Source of the DNA: an uncultured Arthrobacter sp.
GTDB lineage: Bacteria > Actinomycetota > Actinomycetes > Actinomycetales > Micrococcaceae
Direction of reading: 5' to 3'
Assembly: GCF_947493765.1 (NCBI RefSeq)
Contig: NZ_CANLSZ010000010.1
Location: 1-64,000 of the forward strand
Length of the DNA stretch: 64,000 nt
A program made the position numbers and the translations under genes. Positions 43,201-51,982 of this stretch are shown here, piece after piece; the stretch's first letter is position 1; each line of letters starts with the position of its first letter. The notes under the pieces were generated by a model, which did no database searches, was not told the DNA's origin, and worked only from the letters and a program-made list of their open reading frames with translations.

Positions 43201-44121
43201 ATGGACCACTTCCTCGACAAGTCCCACGGCCAGCCGAATTTCTCGTCCACCACCGAACCCGCCCTGCGGATCGAGCCCGGAACGGGTGAGCGCATCGGCT
43301 TCGAGACGAGTGACGAGGTGTACGCGCAGCTGCACGAGCACCGCGACATGGGCAAGCTCACGGCACAGCTGAATCCCGTCACCGGTCCCGTCCACGTGGA
43401 GGGCGCCCAGCCGGGCGACGCGCTGGCCGTGACCATCCACGAGATCAGGCTCAAGGACTGCGGCTGGTCCGTCAGCCTGCCCGGCACCGGAGCACTGCAG
43501 CACCGGATGGGGTCGGAGATGTTCACGCGCCGCGTCCCCATCGATACCCAGGGTGTCCACGTGACGGACCGGCACGTGCTCGAGCCCCGCCCGATGATCG
43601 GCTGCATCGGCACGGCGCCTGCGAACGGCGTGAACTCCACCGTGATGCCCTCCTACTCCCAGGGCGGCAACATGGATCTGACGGAGTGCAGGCCGGGCTC
43701 CACCGTCTATCTGCCGGTGATGGTGGAGGGCGCGTATCTGTCCATCGGGGACATCCACGCCATCATGGCCGAGGGTGAGTCCTCCTTCGTCGCGATCGAG
43801 GCGGAGGGGATCGCCGTGGTGAGCGTCGACGTCGTCAAGGGCATGGAGCTGCGTGCCCCGCGGGTGGAGACCGACGACGAGTGGATCTTCGTGGGTCTCG
43901 GCGATCCCGTCCAGGAGAGCATCACGCGCGGGTACGAGGACATGTTCGACTTCCTCGTCACGGATCGTGGCTGGGAGCAGGGTGACGCCTATGCCCTGAT
44001 GAGCGCCGTCGGGCACAGCCGGCTCGGCGGGCCGACGGGCAGTGGTGATCCCGACCCGCTGCACCCCATGACGCCTGTTGGGGCGGTGACCACCCACCGC
44101 CTCCCGAAGAGCGTCCTGTAG
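43201..44121 (+). CDS. Acetamidase/formamidase family protein
   Basis: The 306-residue enzyme matches the FmdA/AmdA family: 'GPVHVEGAQPGDALAVTIHEI', 'PRPMIGCIGTAPA', 'GGNMDLTECRPGSTVYLPVMVEGA' and 'SIGDIHAIMAEGE'. It hydrolyses short amides to ammonia and the acid. Asp/Glu/His residues of the metal site are present in the last blocks. It forms an operon with the APC permease under the GntR regulator and supplies nitrogen from a small amide. Confidence 0.9.
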   Translation: MDHFLDKSHGQPNFSSTTEPALRIEPGTGERIGFETSDEVYAQLHEHRDMGKLTAQLNPVTGPVHVEGAQPGDALAVTIHEIRLKDCGWSVSLPGTGALQHRMGSEMFTRRVPIDTQGVHVTDRHVLEPRPMIGCIGTAPANGVNSTVMPSYSQGGNMDLTECRPGSTVYLPVMVEGAYLSIGDIHAIMAEGESSFVAIEAEGIAVVSVDVVKGMELRAPRVETDDEWIFVGLGDPVQESITRGYEDMFDFLVTDRGWEQGDAYALMSAVGHSRLGGPTGSGDPDPLHPMTPVGAVTTHRLPKSVL

Positions 44122-44201
44122 CTCGTCGCGGACTTCAGGGGCTCATACACGGGGACCTACCATGGAGAGGAGACCGGACACGTAGAGACCCTGGGGCATG
44201 A

Positions 44202-45644
44202 GTGGATTTTCACAGGATCGCGTCGTTGCGCGAGAACCACGCGGGATGGTCGCTGCTGCGTGCCCAGCACGCGCCCCTGGCCCTCGCACTGTTCATGGCG
44301 GCCTTCACCGAGCCGAACCAGCGGAACCTGGGGCGACAGCACATCGTCGACGTGCTCGACGACGTGCTGTTCGGTGTGCGGGAGAGCCTCGGCGAGGACG
44401 CCTTCCCGCGCTCTGCCGCCGACTACCTCGACGACTGGGCGGCGCCGGAGAAGGCGTGGCTGCGCAAGTACTACGTGCCCGGCCAGGACGAACCGCGGTA
44501 CGACCTCACCGCGACCTCCGAGGACGCGGTCCGCTGGGTGGAGTCCCTCAAGGGTCGCTCCTTCGTGGCCACGCAGTCCCGGCTCACCAGCATCTTCGCC
44601 GTCCTCAAGGCGCTGGTGCAGGGCTCGGAGACGGACCCGGAGGTGCGCCTGACCGAGCTCCGGCGGCAGCGGGACGCGATCGACGCCGAGATGCAGCGCC
44701 TGGAGACCGGTCAGGTCAGCGTCATGGGAGCACCGGAGGCTTTGGATCATCTGCAGCAGCTCACCGGTCTCGCCAGGGATCTGCTCGCCGATTTCCGCGA
44801 GGTCGAGCAGAACTTCCGCACCCTCGACCGCGAGGTACGAGAGCACATCACCACGTGGGAGGGGACGCAGGGCGAGCTGCTCGCCTCGATCTTCGCGAAC
44901 CAGCAGGGCATCACGAGCTCCCTGCAGGGACGCACCTTCCAGGGGTTCTGGGACTATCTCATGTCCCCGCAGCTCCGCACGGAGTTACGGGATCTGCTGC
45001 AGCGGGCCACGCAGATCGACGCGCTGGCCGGACGGGAGGAACTCCGCGGGCTCGGGACCCTGCACCAGGACTGGCTGCCCGCCGTCGAGCAGACCCAGGC
45101 GACCGTCCGGCAGCTCTCCCAGCAGATGCGCCGGCTGCTGGACGACAAGGTGTTCCTCGAGAACAAGCGCATCATGCAGCTCATCCGGCGGGTCGAGGGC
45201 CGCGCGCTCGCCACCCGCACCCGGCCGCCGTCGGGCCCCTTCCTGAGCATCGATGCACCCACCGTGGAGGTCGCGCTGCCGTTCGAGCGCCCGCTCTACG
45301 AGCCCAGCAGCCGGGTGAGCGTGGACGACGTCGTCCACCTCGCCGACGACGCCGACGTCGATGCCGGTGCGCTCTTCGACCAGTTCCACGTGGACACCGA
45401 GCGCCTGAACTCACGCATCGAGGCGCTGCTCGACGACGCCGACCAGGTCACGCTCGCGGAGATCACCACGGCCTTCCCGCTCTCCCAGGGACTGTCCGAG
45501 ATCGTGGCGTACTATCAGCTGGCCACCGAGTCGCCGTGGGCGTCCGTGACCGCGGACAGCACCGAACAGCTCGCCTGGACACTGCCCGATGGCAGCATCC
45601 GCGAGGCGACCATCGACCGGATCATCTTCGTGAGGCCCTCGTGA
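44202..45644 (+). CDS. jetA: Wadjet defence protein JetA (DUF3375)
   Basis: The 480-residue product begins 'MDFHRIASLRENHAGWSLLR', the DUF3375 signature, and is largely alpha-helical with coiled-coil stretches ('LTELRRQRDAIDAEMQRLET'). JetA is the kleisin-like subunit that links the SMC-type ATPase heads of the Wadjet complex. It is the first of four tightly overlapping genes (jetABCD), a complete type I set that recognises and cleaves small circular plasmids. GTG 44202 follows GGGG by five bases; its stop overlaps the jetB start. Confidence 0.93.
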   Translation: MDFHRIASLRENHAGWSLLRAQHAPLALALFMAAFTEPNQRNLGRQHIVDVLDDVLFGVRESLGEDAFPRSAADYLDDWAAPEKAWLRKYYVPGQDEPRYDLTATSEDAVRWVESLKGRSFVATQSRLTSIFAVLKALVQGSETDPEVRLTELRRQRDAIDAEMQRLETGQVSVMGAPEALDHLQQLTGLARDLLADFREVEQNFRTLDREVREHITTWEGTQGELLASIFANQQGITSSLQGRTFQGFWDYLMSPQLRTELRDLLQRATQIDALAGREELRGLGTLHQDWLPAVEQTQATVRQLSQQMRRLLDDKVFLENKRIMQLIRRVEGRALATRTRPPSGPFLSIDAPTVEVALPFERPLYEPSSRVSVDDVVHLADDADVDAGALFDQFHVDTERLNSRIEALLDDADQVTLAEITTAFPLSQGLSEIVAYYQLATESPWASVTADSTEQLAWTLPDGSIREATIDRIIFVRPS

Positions 45645-46291
45645 CCCTGTCCACGCCCGACCACGACTCCGCCACACCTCCCGAGCTCCCGGGTGTGGTG
45701 ACCCGCCTCTTCAAGGGCGTCGTCTACGCCGAGGCGGACGAGAAGACCTGGCAGGCCCTGCTGGCCCTGACCTCCCAGGTACGGGACTACGTGGCCGTAC
45801 TCGGTCTCGAGCTGATCCTCGACGAGCCCGAGGGTTACGCCTTCCTCCGCTCCCGCCAGGACGCCGACGGCACCCTGCCCCGCCTGATCCCGCGCCGGCA
45901 GCTCACCTTCACCGTGAGTCTGCTGCTGGCCCTGCTGCGCGGACGGATGCTCGAGTTCGACACGAACAGCAGCGAGCTGCGCCTGGTCATGACGGAGGAG
46001 GACATCGCCGACATGGTCTCGGTGTTCCTGCCGGAGAGCAGCAACGAGGCCCGCGTGCTCGACCGGCTCGGCACCGACATCAAAAAGATCGTGGAGCTGG
46101 GGTTCCTCCGGAAGATGCGCGGGCAGCAGGGCACATACGAGGTGATGCGGATCCTCAAGGCCTTCGTCGACGCGCAGTGGCTCGAGGAGTTCGACGCACG
46201 GCTCGCCGACTACCGCGCACTGCTCACCGGCGGGGCACGAGCGGACGACGCACCACAGGCACCAGCAGAGGGAGCAGCAGATGAGCACTGA
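45641..46291 (+). CDS. jetB: Wadjet defence protein JetB (DUF4194)
   Basis: The 216-residue protein matches DUF4194, the KITE-like winged-helix partner in Wadjet: 'LFKGVVYAEADEKTWQALLA', 'LELILDEPEGYAFLR' and 'LRLVMTEEDIADMVSVFL'. It binds JetA and shapes the DNA-clamping complex. GTG 45641 overlaps the jetA stop as GTGA, and the 3' end overlaps jetC by 11 bases. Confidence 0.92.
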   Translation: MTLSTPDHDSATPPELPGVVTRLFKGVVYAEADEKTWQALLALTSQVRDYVAVLGLELILDEPEGYAFLRSRQDADGTLPRLIPRRQLTFTVSLLLALLRGRMLEFDTNSSELRLVMTEEDIADMVSVFLPESSNEARVLDRLGTDIKKIVELGFLRKMRGQQGTYEVMRILKAFVDAQWLEEFDARLADYRALLTGGARADDAPQAPAEGAADEH

Positions 46292-49200
46292 GCTCCAGGA
46301 CAGCCTCTTCACCCTGCCCGATCCCGCGGAGGACGGCGGCGCACTGCCGGGCTTCCGCCTGCAGCGCCTCGAACTGCTGAACTGGGGCACCTTCCACGGT
46401 GGTGTCAGGACCTTCACGCTCGACGGCGTCAACAGTCTGCTCACCGGCGACATCGGGTCGGGCAAGTCGACGGTGGTGGACGCCATCACCACGCTGCTGC
46501 TGCCGGCGAACCGGATCGACTACAACAAGGCAGCGGGTGCGCAGAAGAAGGAGCGCAGCCTGATGTCTTACGTGCGCGGCTTCCACAAGAGCACGCGCAG
46601 CAGCAGCGGCGAGTACTCGAAGCCCGTGGCCCTGCGCTCCACCGGCGCGTTCTCCGTGGTGCTCGGGGTGTTCCACAACGCGCAGCTGGACACCACCGTG
46701 ACCCTCGCAATCACACTGTGGGCCACGCAGGAGGCGGGTCAGCCCGCCCGCTTCTACTCCCTCGCCGAGACCGACCAGAGTATTGCCGCCGATTTCTCCG
46801 ACTTCGGTCAGGACCCCGCGAGGCTCAAGCGGAAGCTGCGCAGCGCGGGTGTGGCTGTCCACGACTCCTTCGACCCGTATGCCGCAGCATTCAAGCGCCA
46901 CTTCGGGATCAGCGGCAACCAGGCCATGGACCTGTTCCACCGCACCATCTCCATGAAGCAGGTCGAGAACATCACGTCCTTCGTGCGGACCAACATGCTG
47001 GAGGAGGACGACGTCGCCGCCCGGATCGCGAATCTGATCCACCACTTCGACGACTTGAAACGCGCCCACGACGCCGTCCTGCGGGCCAAGGACCAGATAA
47101 CCCTGCTGACGCCGATCCGCGAGCACTCCGCCCTGCACGCACGTCTGAGCTCGGAGGACGGACTCGCCCGCGTCCAGCGGGACCAGCTGCATCCGTGGTT
47201 CACGCAGCAGCAGCTGGACCTCAGCCTGGAGCACCAGGACGAGCTCGCCCGCACGGCCACCCGGTACCGGGAGGACAGCGCTCTGCTGGGCGCGGAGCTC
47301 GCGGCAGCACGGCACGAGCTCTCGGGGATCCAGGAGGACATCCGCACCAACGGGGGCGGACGGCTGGCGGCGATCGACGCGGAGCTCGCCCGGTCGGAGG
47401 AGGAGGCACGGGCACAGCGGGCCCGCTTCGAGAACTACCGCACCGCCGCCGAGGATCTCGGACTCCGGATCCCCGAGGACCGCGTGCTGTTCGACGCCAA
47501 CCGGGCGCAACTGGACGAGGTGGAGACCGGGCTCCGGGAGCGAACCACGGAGCTGCAGGACCAGCAGACCGCCGTGAGCGTGGAACGCTCCGGCACCGCC
47601 GACGAGCTGAAGACCATCGACGTCGAGCTCGGCTCCCTGCAGTCCCGACCCGATCTGCTCCCCCTCGCCCAGCTCGAGATGCGGCGCAGACTCTGCGAAG
47701 GCACGGGCATCGCCGCGACCGAGCTGCCCTACGCGGGCGAGCTGCTGCGCGTGCGCGACGGCGAAGCCGCGTGGGAGGGCGCGGCCGAGCGGACGTTGCG
47801 CGGCTTCGCCCTGTCCCTGCTGGTGCCGGAGGAGCACTACCGCGCTGTCAGCGCGTGGGTGGAGGGCAACGATCTGCGCGGGCGCCTCGTGTATCGGCGC
47901 ATCAACGGCAGCTACGCGCCGCAGCCCGCCGTCCCGGGCACCCTCGCCGGGAAGATCGCCATCAAGGCGGGCACGCCGCTGCGGGACTTCCTGCTCGACG
48001 AGCTGACCAGCCGGTTCGACTACGTGTGCTGCGAGACCATGGAGGACTTCCGGCGTCACCCCAAGGCCCTCACGCTGGGAGGTCAGCTCAAGGGTGGCCG
48101 GGGACGCCACGAGAAGGATGATCGCCAGGGACTCGGCGATCGCCGTCACTACGTGCTCGGCTGGGACAACCACGACAAGATGGCCCGGCTGCACGCCGAG
48201 CGTGAGGGGCTGCAGGGTCGGCTCGCCGGGATCGACGCCCGGCTGGCACGGCTCAACGCATCGCTCGGTGAGCTGGGCCGGAAGAACCAGCACCTGGGAA
48301 CCGTCCGCGCCGTCACGGGATTCGCCGAGATCGGCTGGCAGTCCACCTCCCGCAGGATCGCGGACCTGACCACCGAACGCGCCGAGCTGGAGGCGGCGAG
48401 CGACGTCCTGCAGCAGCTCACCCGGTCCGAGACCGATCTGCAGGTACGCCTGGCGAAGCTGGACACGCGCAACACCACGCTCCAGCAGCGCATCGGCGCC
48501 AACGAGAAGGACGCACGCGACATCGCGGAGACCATCGCGGAGTGCCGCGGGATCCTGGACACGACTCCCCTGACGGGCGACGACGCCGTGCTCACCGCTA
48601 TCGCCCGCCTCGCGTCCGAGACCCTGGACGGGAAGTCGCTCACGTACCGGAACACCGCCGCGACGGAGACCGCGGCGCGTTCTGTCCTCACGGCGACCAT
48701 CGACGCCCTGACCAAGCGCATCGCGACGGCCGCGGCGTCCACCGTGCGGCAGATGGCGGACTTCCGCAACGCCTACCCCACGGAGACCGCGGACCTGGAC
48801 GCGTCGCTCGAGGCGTCCGCGGACTACGACCGCATGCTCGATCAGCTGACCAGCAACGACCTGCCGCGGTTCGAGGCCCACTTCAAGGAGTCGCTGAACC
48901 AGAACACCATCCACGAGGTGGTGGCGTTCAACGCCTTCCTGGACAGCCGCCGGCAGGACATCGTCGGCCGGATCGACGAGATCAACGCGTCCCTGGCGGA
49001 CATCGACTACAACCCGGGCCGCCACATCCAGCTCGAGCACCAGAGCACGTCCGACCTCGACGTGCGCCAGTTCGGGACGGATCTGCGGGCGTGTTCGGAG
49101 GGCAGTCTCGGGGACACCGAACAGTACTCCGAGCAGAAGTACCTGCAGGTGGCGCGCCTGATCGAGCGCTTCCGCGGTCGCGAGGGATACACGGCCCTGG

Positions 49201-49679
49201 ACGAGCGGTGGACGGCGCGGGTCACCGACGTGCGGAACTGGTTCACGTTCTCGGCGTCGGAGAAATGGACGGAGACCGGCGAGGAGTTCGAGCACTTCAC
49301 CGATTCGGGCGGGAAGTCCGGCGGGCAGAAGGAGAAGCTCGCCTACACCATCCTCGCCGCGGCGCTCGCCTTCCAGTTCGGCCTCGGCGCTGCGAGGAAC
49401 GGTGCCCGGAGCTCCAGGTCCGTGGGCCGCAGCTTCCGGTTCGTGGTGATCGACGAGGCCTTCGGGCGCGGCTCGGACGAGTCGGCGCGCTACGGTCTGG
49501 AGCTGTTCAAGCGCATGGAGCTGCAGCTGCTGATCGTCACCCCGCTGCAGAAGATCCACGTGATCGAGCCGTACGTGTCCCATGTGGGCTTCGTGGCCAA
49601 TACCGCCGGTGACGATTCGCAGCTGCGCAACATGACCATCGAGGAGTACCGCGAGGAGAAGGAGCGCCGTGCCCGCTGA
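46281..49679 (+). CDS. jetC: Wadjet SMC-like ATPase JetC
   Basis: The 1132-residue MukB/SbcC-like protein has a head domain with Walker A 'NSLLTGDIGSGKSTVVDAIT' (about residue 58), long coiled-coil arms, a hinge-like middle (about 440-630), and a C-terminal head with signature 'SGGKSGGQKEKLAYTILA' (about 1012) and Walker B 'RFVVIDEAFGRGSDES' (about 1055). ATP-driven loop extrusion by this subunit is how Wadjet is thought to measure plasmid size. Length and motifs are intact, so the system looks functional. It overlaps jetD by 11 bases. Confidence 0.94.
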   Translation: MSTELQDSLFTLPDPAEDGGALPGFRLQRLELLNWGTFHGGVRTFTLDGVNSLLTGDIGSGKSTVVDAITTLLLPANRIDYNKAAGAQKKERSLMSYVRGFHKSTRSSSGEYSKPVALRSTGAFSVVLGVFHNAQLDTTVTLAITLWATQEAGQPARFYSLAETDQSIAADFSDFGQDPARLKRKLRSAGVAVHDSFDPYAAAFKRHFGISGNQAMDLFHRTISMKQVENITSFVRTNMLEEDDVAARIANLIHHFDDLKRAHDAVLRAKDQITLLTPIREHSALHARLSSEDGLARVQRDQLHPWFTQQQLDLSLEHQDELARTATRYREDSALLGAELAAARHELSGIQEDIRTNGGGRLAAIDAELARSEEEARAQRARFENYRTAAEDLGLRIPEDRVLFDANRAQLDEVETGLRERTTELQDQQTAVSVERSGTADELKTIDVELGSLQSRPDLLPLAQLEMRRRLCEGTGIAATELPYAGELLRVRDGEAAWEGAAERTLRGFALSLLVPEEHYRAVSAWVEGNDLRGRLVYRRINGSYAPQPAVPGTLAGKIAIKAGTPLRDFLLDELTSRFDYVCCETMEDFRRHPKALTLGGQLKGGRGRHEKDDRQGLGDRRHYVLGWDNHDKMARLHAEREGLQGRLAGIDARLARLNASLGELGRKNQHLGTVRAVTGFAEIGWQSTSRRIADLTTERAELEAASDVLQQLTRSETDLQVRLAKLDTRNTTLQQRIGANEKDARDIAETIAECRGILDTTPLTGDDAVLTAIARLASETLDGKSLTYRNTAATETAARSVLTATIDALTKRIATAAASTVRQMADFRNAYPTETADLDASLEASADYDRMLDQLTSNDLPRFEAHFKESLNQNTIHEVVAFNAFLDSRRQDIVGRIDEINASLADIDYNPGRHIQLEHQSTSDLDVRQFGTDLRACSEGSLGDTEQYSEQKYLQVARLIERFRGREGYTALDERWTARVTDVRNWFTFSASEKWTETGEEFEHFTDSGGKSGGQKEKLAYTILAAALAFQFGLGAARNGARSSRSVGRSFRFVVIDEAFGRGSDESARYGLELFKRMELQLLIVTPLQKIHVIEPYVSHVGFVANTAGDDSQLRNMTIEEYREEKERRAR

Positions 49680-50967
49680 GGCACCGGGTCGGTGGACCAC
49701 GCTGGCCGATCTGCGGGCCGCGTCCGAAAAGGCGTGGGACCGGGGCGCCCTCCTGCGCGACGTGCTGGAGCCCACCGGTACCTACCCCCGACGTCGTGCG
49801 CTGAAGAAACCCACGGCCGCCGAGCTGCGCGACCACTACCCCGCCGCCCGGCGCTGGGCGGGCGAGCTCACCGCCGCCGCGGGAGCCTACGACGTCGAAT
49901 TCGTGGAGCTCGGCAGCACCACCATCGGCGCCAATCAGGTGCCCGCCGCGGTCGTCTTCGCGGCGGTCGACGACGAGATCTCGTTCGTGGGCAAGACCCG
50001 CGACGCGCGGAGCGCCGTCGAGCTGGCGCGGCGCCTCGCGGAGCTCGACCCCGGTCTCCGCGTGTGGGCCGTCGCCCGGCCGCTCCGGCTCGTGGAGTCG
50101 GGCGAGGACGCGCTGACGGCCGCGCGGGTGGCCGTGTGGCTGCGCGATCATCCGGACCCGGGCATCCATGTGCGCCAGCTCGGACTCCCCGGCGTGCACA
50201 CGAAGTTCGTCGAGGGCCACCGCCAGACCATCGACGAGATGGTGACCGCATTGCAGACAGGGCCCGCCGACCCGGATCCCGCGACAACGCCGTCCGGTGA
50301 GCTGCAGACCGGGCTGCAGGCAGATCCCGCCGGATCGGATCCCTCGACCACTCCTTCCGACGAGCTGCCCGCCCTCGCCCGCCGCACAGCGGGACGCACG
50401 CCTACTGCCCGCTTCGCGGCCCGCCACGGTTTCCTGCGGGCACCCGAGCGCGTCCGTTTCCGGCTGCTCGATCCTGGCCTCGAGGTACTCGGCGGCGCCC
50501 GGGACATCACCGTCACCGCCGAGGCCTTCGCCGAACTCGGTCTCCCGATGGAGCGCGTGGTCGTCACGGAGAATCTGGTCAACTTCCTCTCGCTCCCGGA
50601 CAGTCCCGGCACCCTGGCCCTCTTCGGTGAGGGATACGGCTTCTCCGCCCTGCAGGATGCCGCGTGGTTGCGGTCCTGCAGGGTGGACTACTGGGGGGAT
50701 CTGGACACGCACGGCTTCCGCATCCTGGATCAGCTGAGATCCCTCCATCCGCACGTGGCCAGCGTGCTCATGGACGAGGAGACGCTGCTGGAGCACCGGG
50801 ACCGCTGGGGTATGGAGCCGTCGCCGTCGCGCGCGGTCCTCACCCGGCTGACGGCGGAGGAGTGGGTGGCGTACGACGCCCTACGGGAGGACCGCCATGG
50901 TCCGTCGGTACGGCTGGAGCAGGAGCTTGTCCGGTGGCAGTGGGCCCTGGATCGGCTGCTGCTCTAG
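49669..50967 (+). CDS. jetD: Wadjet nuclease JetD (DUF3322-DUF2220, Toprim-like)
   Basis: The 432-residue product has an N-terminal DUF3322 domain ('WTTLADLRAASEKAWDRGAL') and a C-terminal DUF2220 Toprim-like nuclease with Glu in 'VVVTENLVNFLSLP' and the DxD in 'VDYWGDLDTHGFRILDQL' (about residue 343). It cuts the plasmid once JetABC has reeled it in. Between the domains (50251-50366) lies a Pro/Asp/Thr-rich linker containing an imperfect direct duplication. GTG 49669 overlaps the jetC end. Confidence 0.93.
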   Translation: MPAEAPGRWTTLADLRAASEKAWDRGALLRDVLEPTGTYPRRRALKKPTAAELRDHYPAARRWAGELTAAAGAYDVEFVELGSTTIGANQVPAAVVFAAVDDEISFVGKTRDARSAVELARRLAELDPGLRVWAVARPLRLVESGEDALTAARVAVWLRDHPDPGIHVRQLGLPGVHTKFVEGHRQTIDEMVTALQTGPADPDPATTPSGELQTGLQADPAGSDPSTTPSDELPALARRTAGRTPTARFAARHGFLRAPERVRFRLLDPGLEVLGGARDITVTAEAFAELGLPMERVVVTENLVNFLSLPDSPGTLALFGEGYGFSALQDAAWLRSCRVDYWGDLDTHGFRILDQLRSLHPHVASVLMDEETLLEHRDRWGMEPSPSRAVLTRLTAEEWVAYDALREDRHGPSVRLEQELVRWQWALDRLLL

Positions 50968-51047
50968 GCGCTCCTGTCCTCGGATTGCCGCCGGCGGCCA
51001 TGCACCGACGATTCGTCAATGGCCCTGGCAGCCCCGATTCGGCCTAC

Positions 51048-51884
51048 TCAGCACGCCCGGTACAGGTACGCGCGGTCACCGGGCTTGGTCAGGTCCCTGT
51101 CCCGCAGGACCATGGACTCCGGCCGGTCCGGGGCCGTACACGGGTCCTCGACTCCGGACTCCTCCGGATATTCAATGCCCAGGACCGCTGTGCCGTAGGC
51201 GTCGGCGTAGTCCGCGCACTCGTCGAACTCGACACACTGCTCCGCCACGGCGAAGTCGAACCCGACGTCCTTGAACGTGGCGGACTCCTCGGCCGCGTTC
51301 TTCTGTCCCACGAGCATCCCGAGGTCGTGGCTGTGCTCCACGAGCATGGCGGCGAGCTCCAGATTGTCCGGGAGAGTAAGGAGCCCGTCGGACCGGGTGT
51401 AAGAGTCGAGATTGTCCAGCTCCACGGCCTCGTACCCCTTGTCGGCACACTCCTGCAAACCCACGCCGATCCGCTCGGCGATCGCAGTGCGCTGGTCCGC
51501 CGTCGAGGTATCGAGCAGGAACTCGTCCGGCCATTCGGGATCGGCCAACGGTACGCCGTCGACCAGCAGTACGAGCCCGTCCGCGCCCCAGGACGCCGAT
51601 TCCTCCGGCTGCGTCTGGAACCCGTTCAGATAGCAGACGGAGTAGAGATCCGCGGCAGGCGGATCCGAGACGTCGCGCACCACCACCTGGACACCGGTAG
51701 CGGGCTCGTACGCACCGCCCAGCTGGTAGTCCAGTCGAGCACCCGCCGGAAAGGCGTCAGATACGGCAACGCCGTCGGTCGAAGACTCCTCACTGAGCGC
51801 CGACGACGCCTCCTGCGTTCCCGAGCACCCTGCCAGCGCAGTCACGAGGACCGCGACCATGCAGAGCGTCGGCGGGATTCTCAT
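51048..51884 (-). CDS. GH114-type (TM1410-like) lipoprotein
   Basis: The 278-residue product has a lipoprotein signal ('VAVLVTALAGC', Cys 20) and a TIM-barrel domain of the GH114/TM1410 family, relatives of endo-alpha-1,4-polygalactosaminidase. The hallmark 'GYEAVELDNLDSYTRSDGL' is present, with 'MLVGQKNAAE' and 'AEQCVEFDEC' after it. It probably trims an amino-sugar polymer at the cell surface. ATG 51884 is chosen because TATTGT lies six bases upstream in leaderless spacing. It is convergent to jetD. Confidence 0.82.
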   Translation of the reverse strand: MRIPPTLCMVAVLVTALAGCSGTQEASSALSEESSTDGVAVSDAFPAGARLDYQLGGAYEPATGVQVVVRDVSDPPAADLYSVCYLNGFQTQPEESASWGADGLVLLVDGVPLADPEWPDEFLLDTSTADQRTAIAERIGVGLQECADKGYEAVELDNLDSYTRSDGLLTLPDNLELAAMLVEHSHDLGMLVGQKNAAEESATFKDVGFDFAVAEQCVEFDECADYADAYGTAVLGIEYPEESGVEDPCTAPDRPESMVLRDRDLTKPGDRAYLYRAC

Positions 51885-51890
51885 GAGCTG

Positions 51891-51926
51891 ACAATAATCC
51901 GTCATCGGGGGGCTGCGCCGATGACG
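51891..51926 (-). promoter_or_regulatory. Inverted repeat and -10 before the GH114 gene
   Basis: CGTCATCGG (51900-51908) and CCGATGACG (51918-51926) are perfect inverted 9-mers around nine bases. They lie just upstream of the TATTGT -10 (51896-51891 on this strand). The repeat may be an operator over the -35 region, or the terminator of the nuclease gene ending at 51983. Confidence 0.5.
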
Positions 51927-51982
51927 AACCGGTGCTCGTCCTGAGGAAGCCGTGATGTCCGCAACCGGTCGGATCGCTGTCG

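Noticed and set aside
46224-49775. A 1183-codon leftward frame opposite jetC.
   Set aside because: It mirrors the GC-rich codon pattern of jetC and has no recognisable domain, whereas jetC has all SMC motifs.
50993-51004. GCCGCCGGCGGC palindrome between jetD and the GH114 gene as a terminator.
   Set aside because: It has no loop or T-run and such short GC palindromes are common in this DNA.
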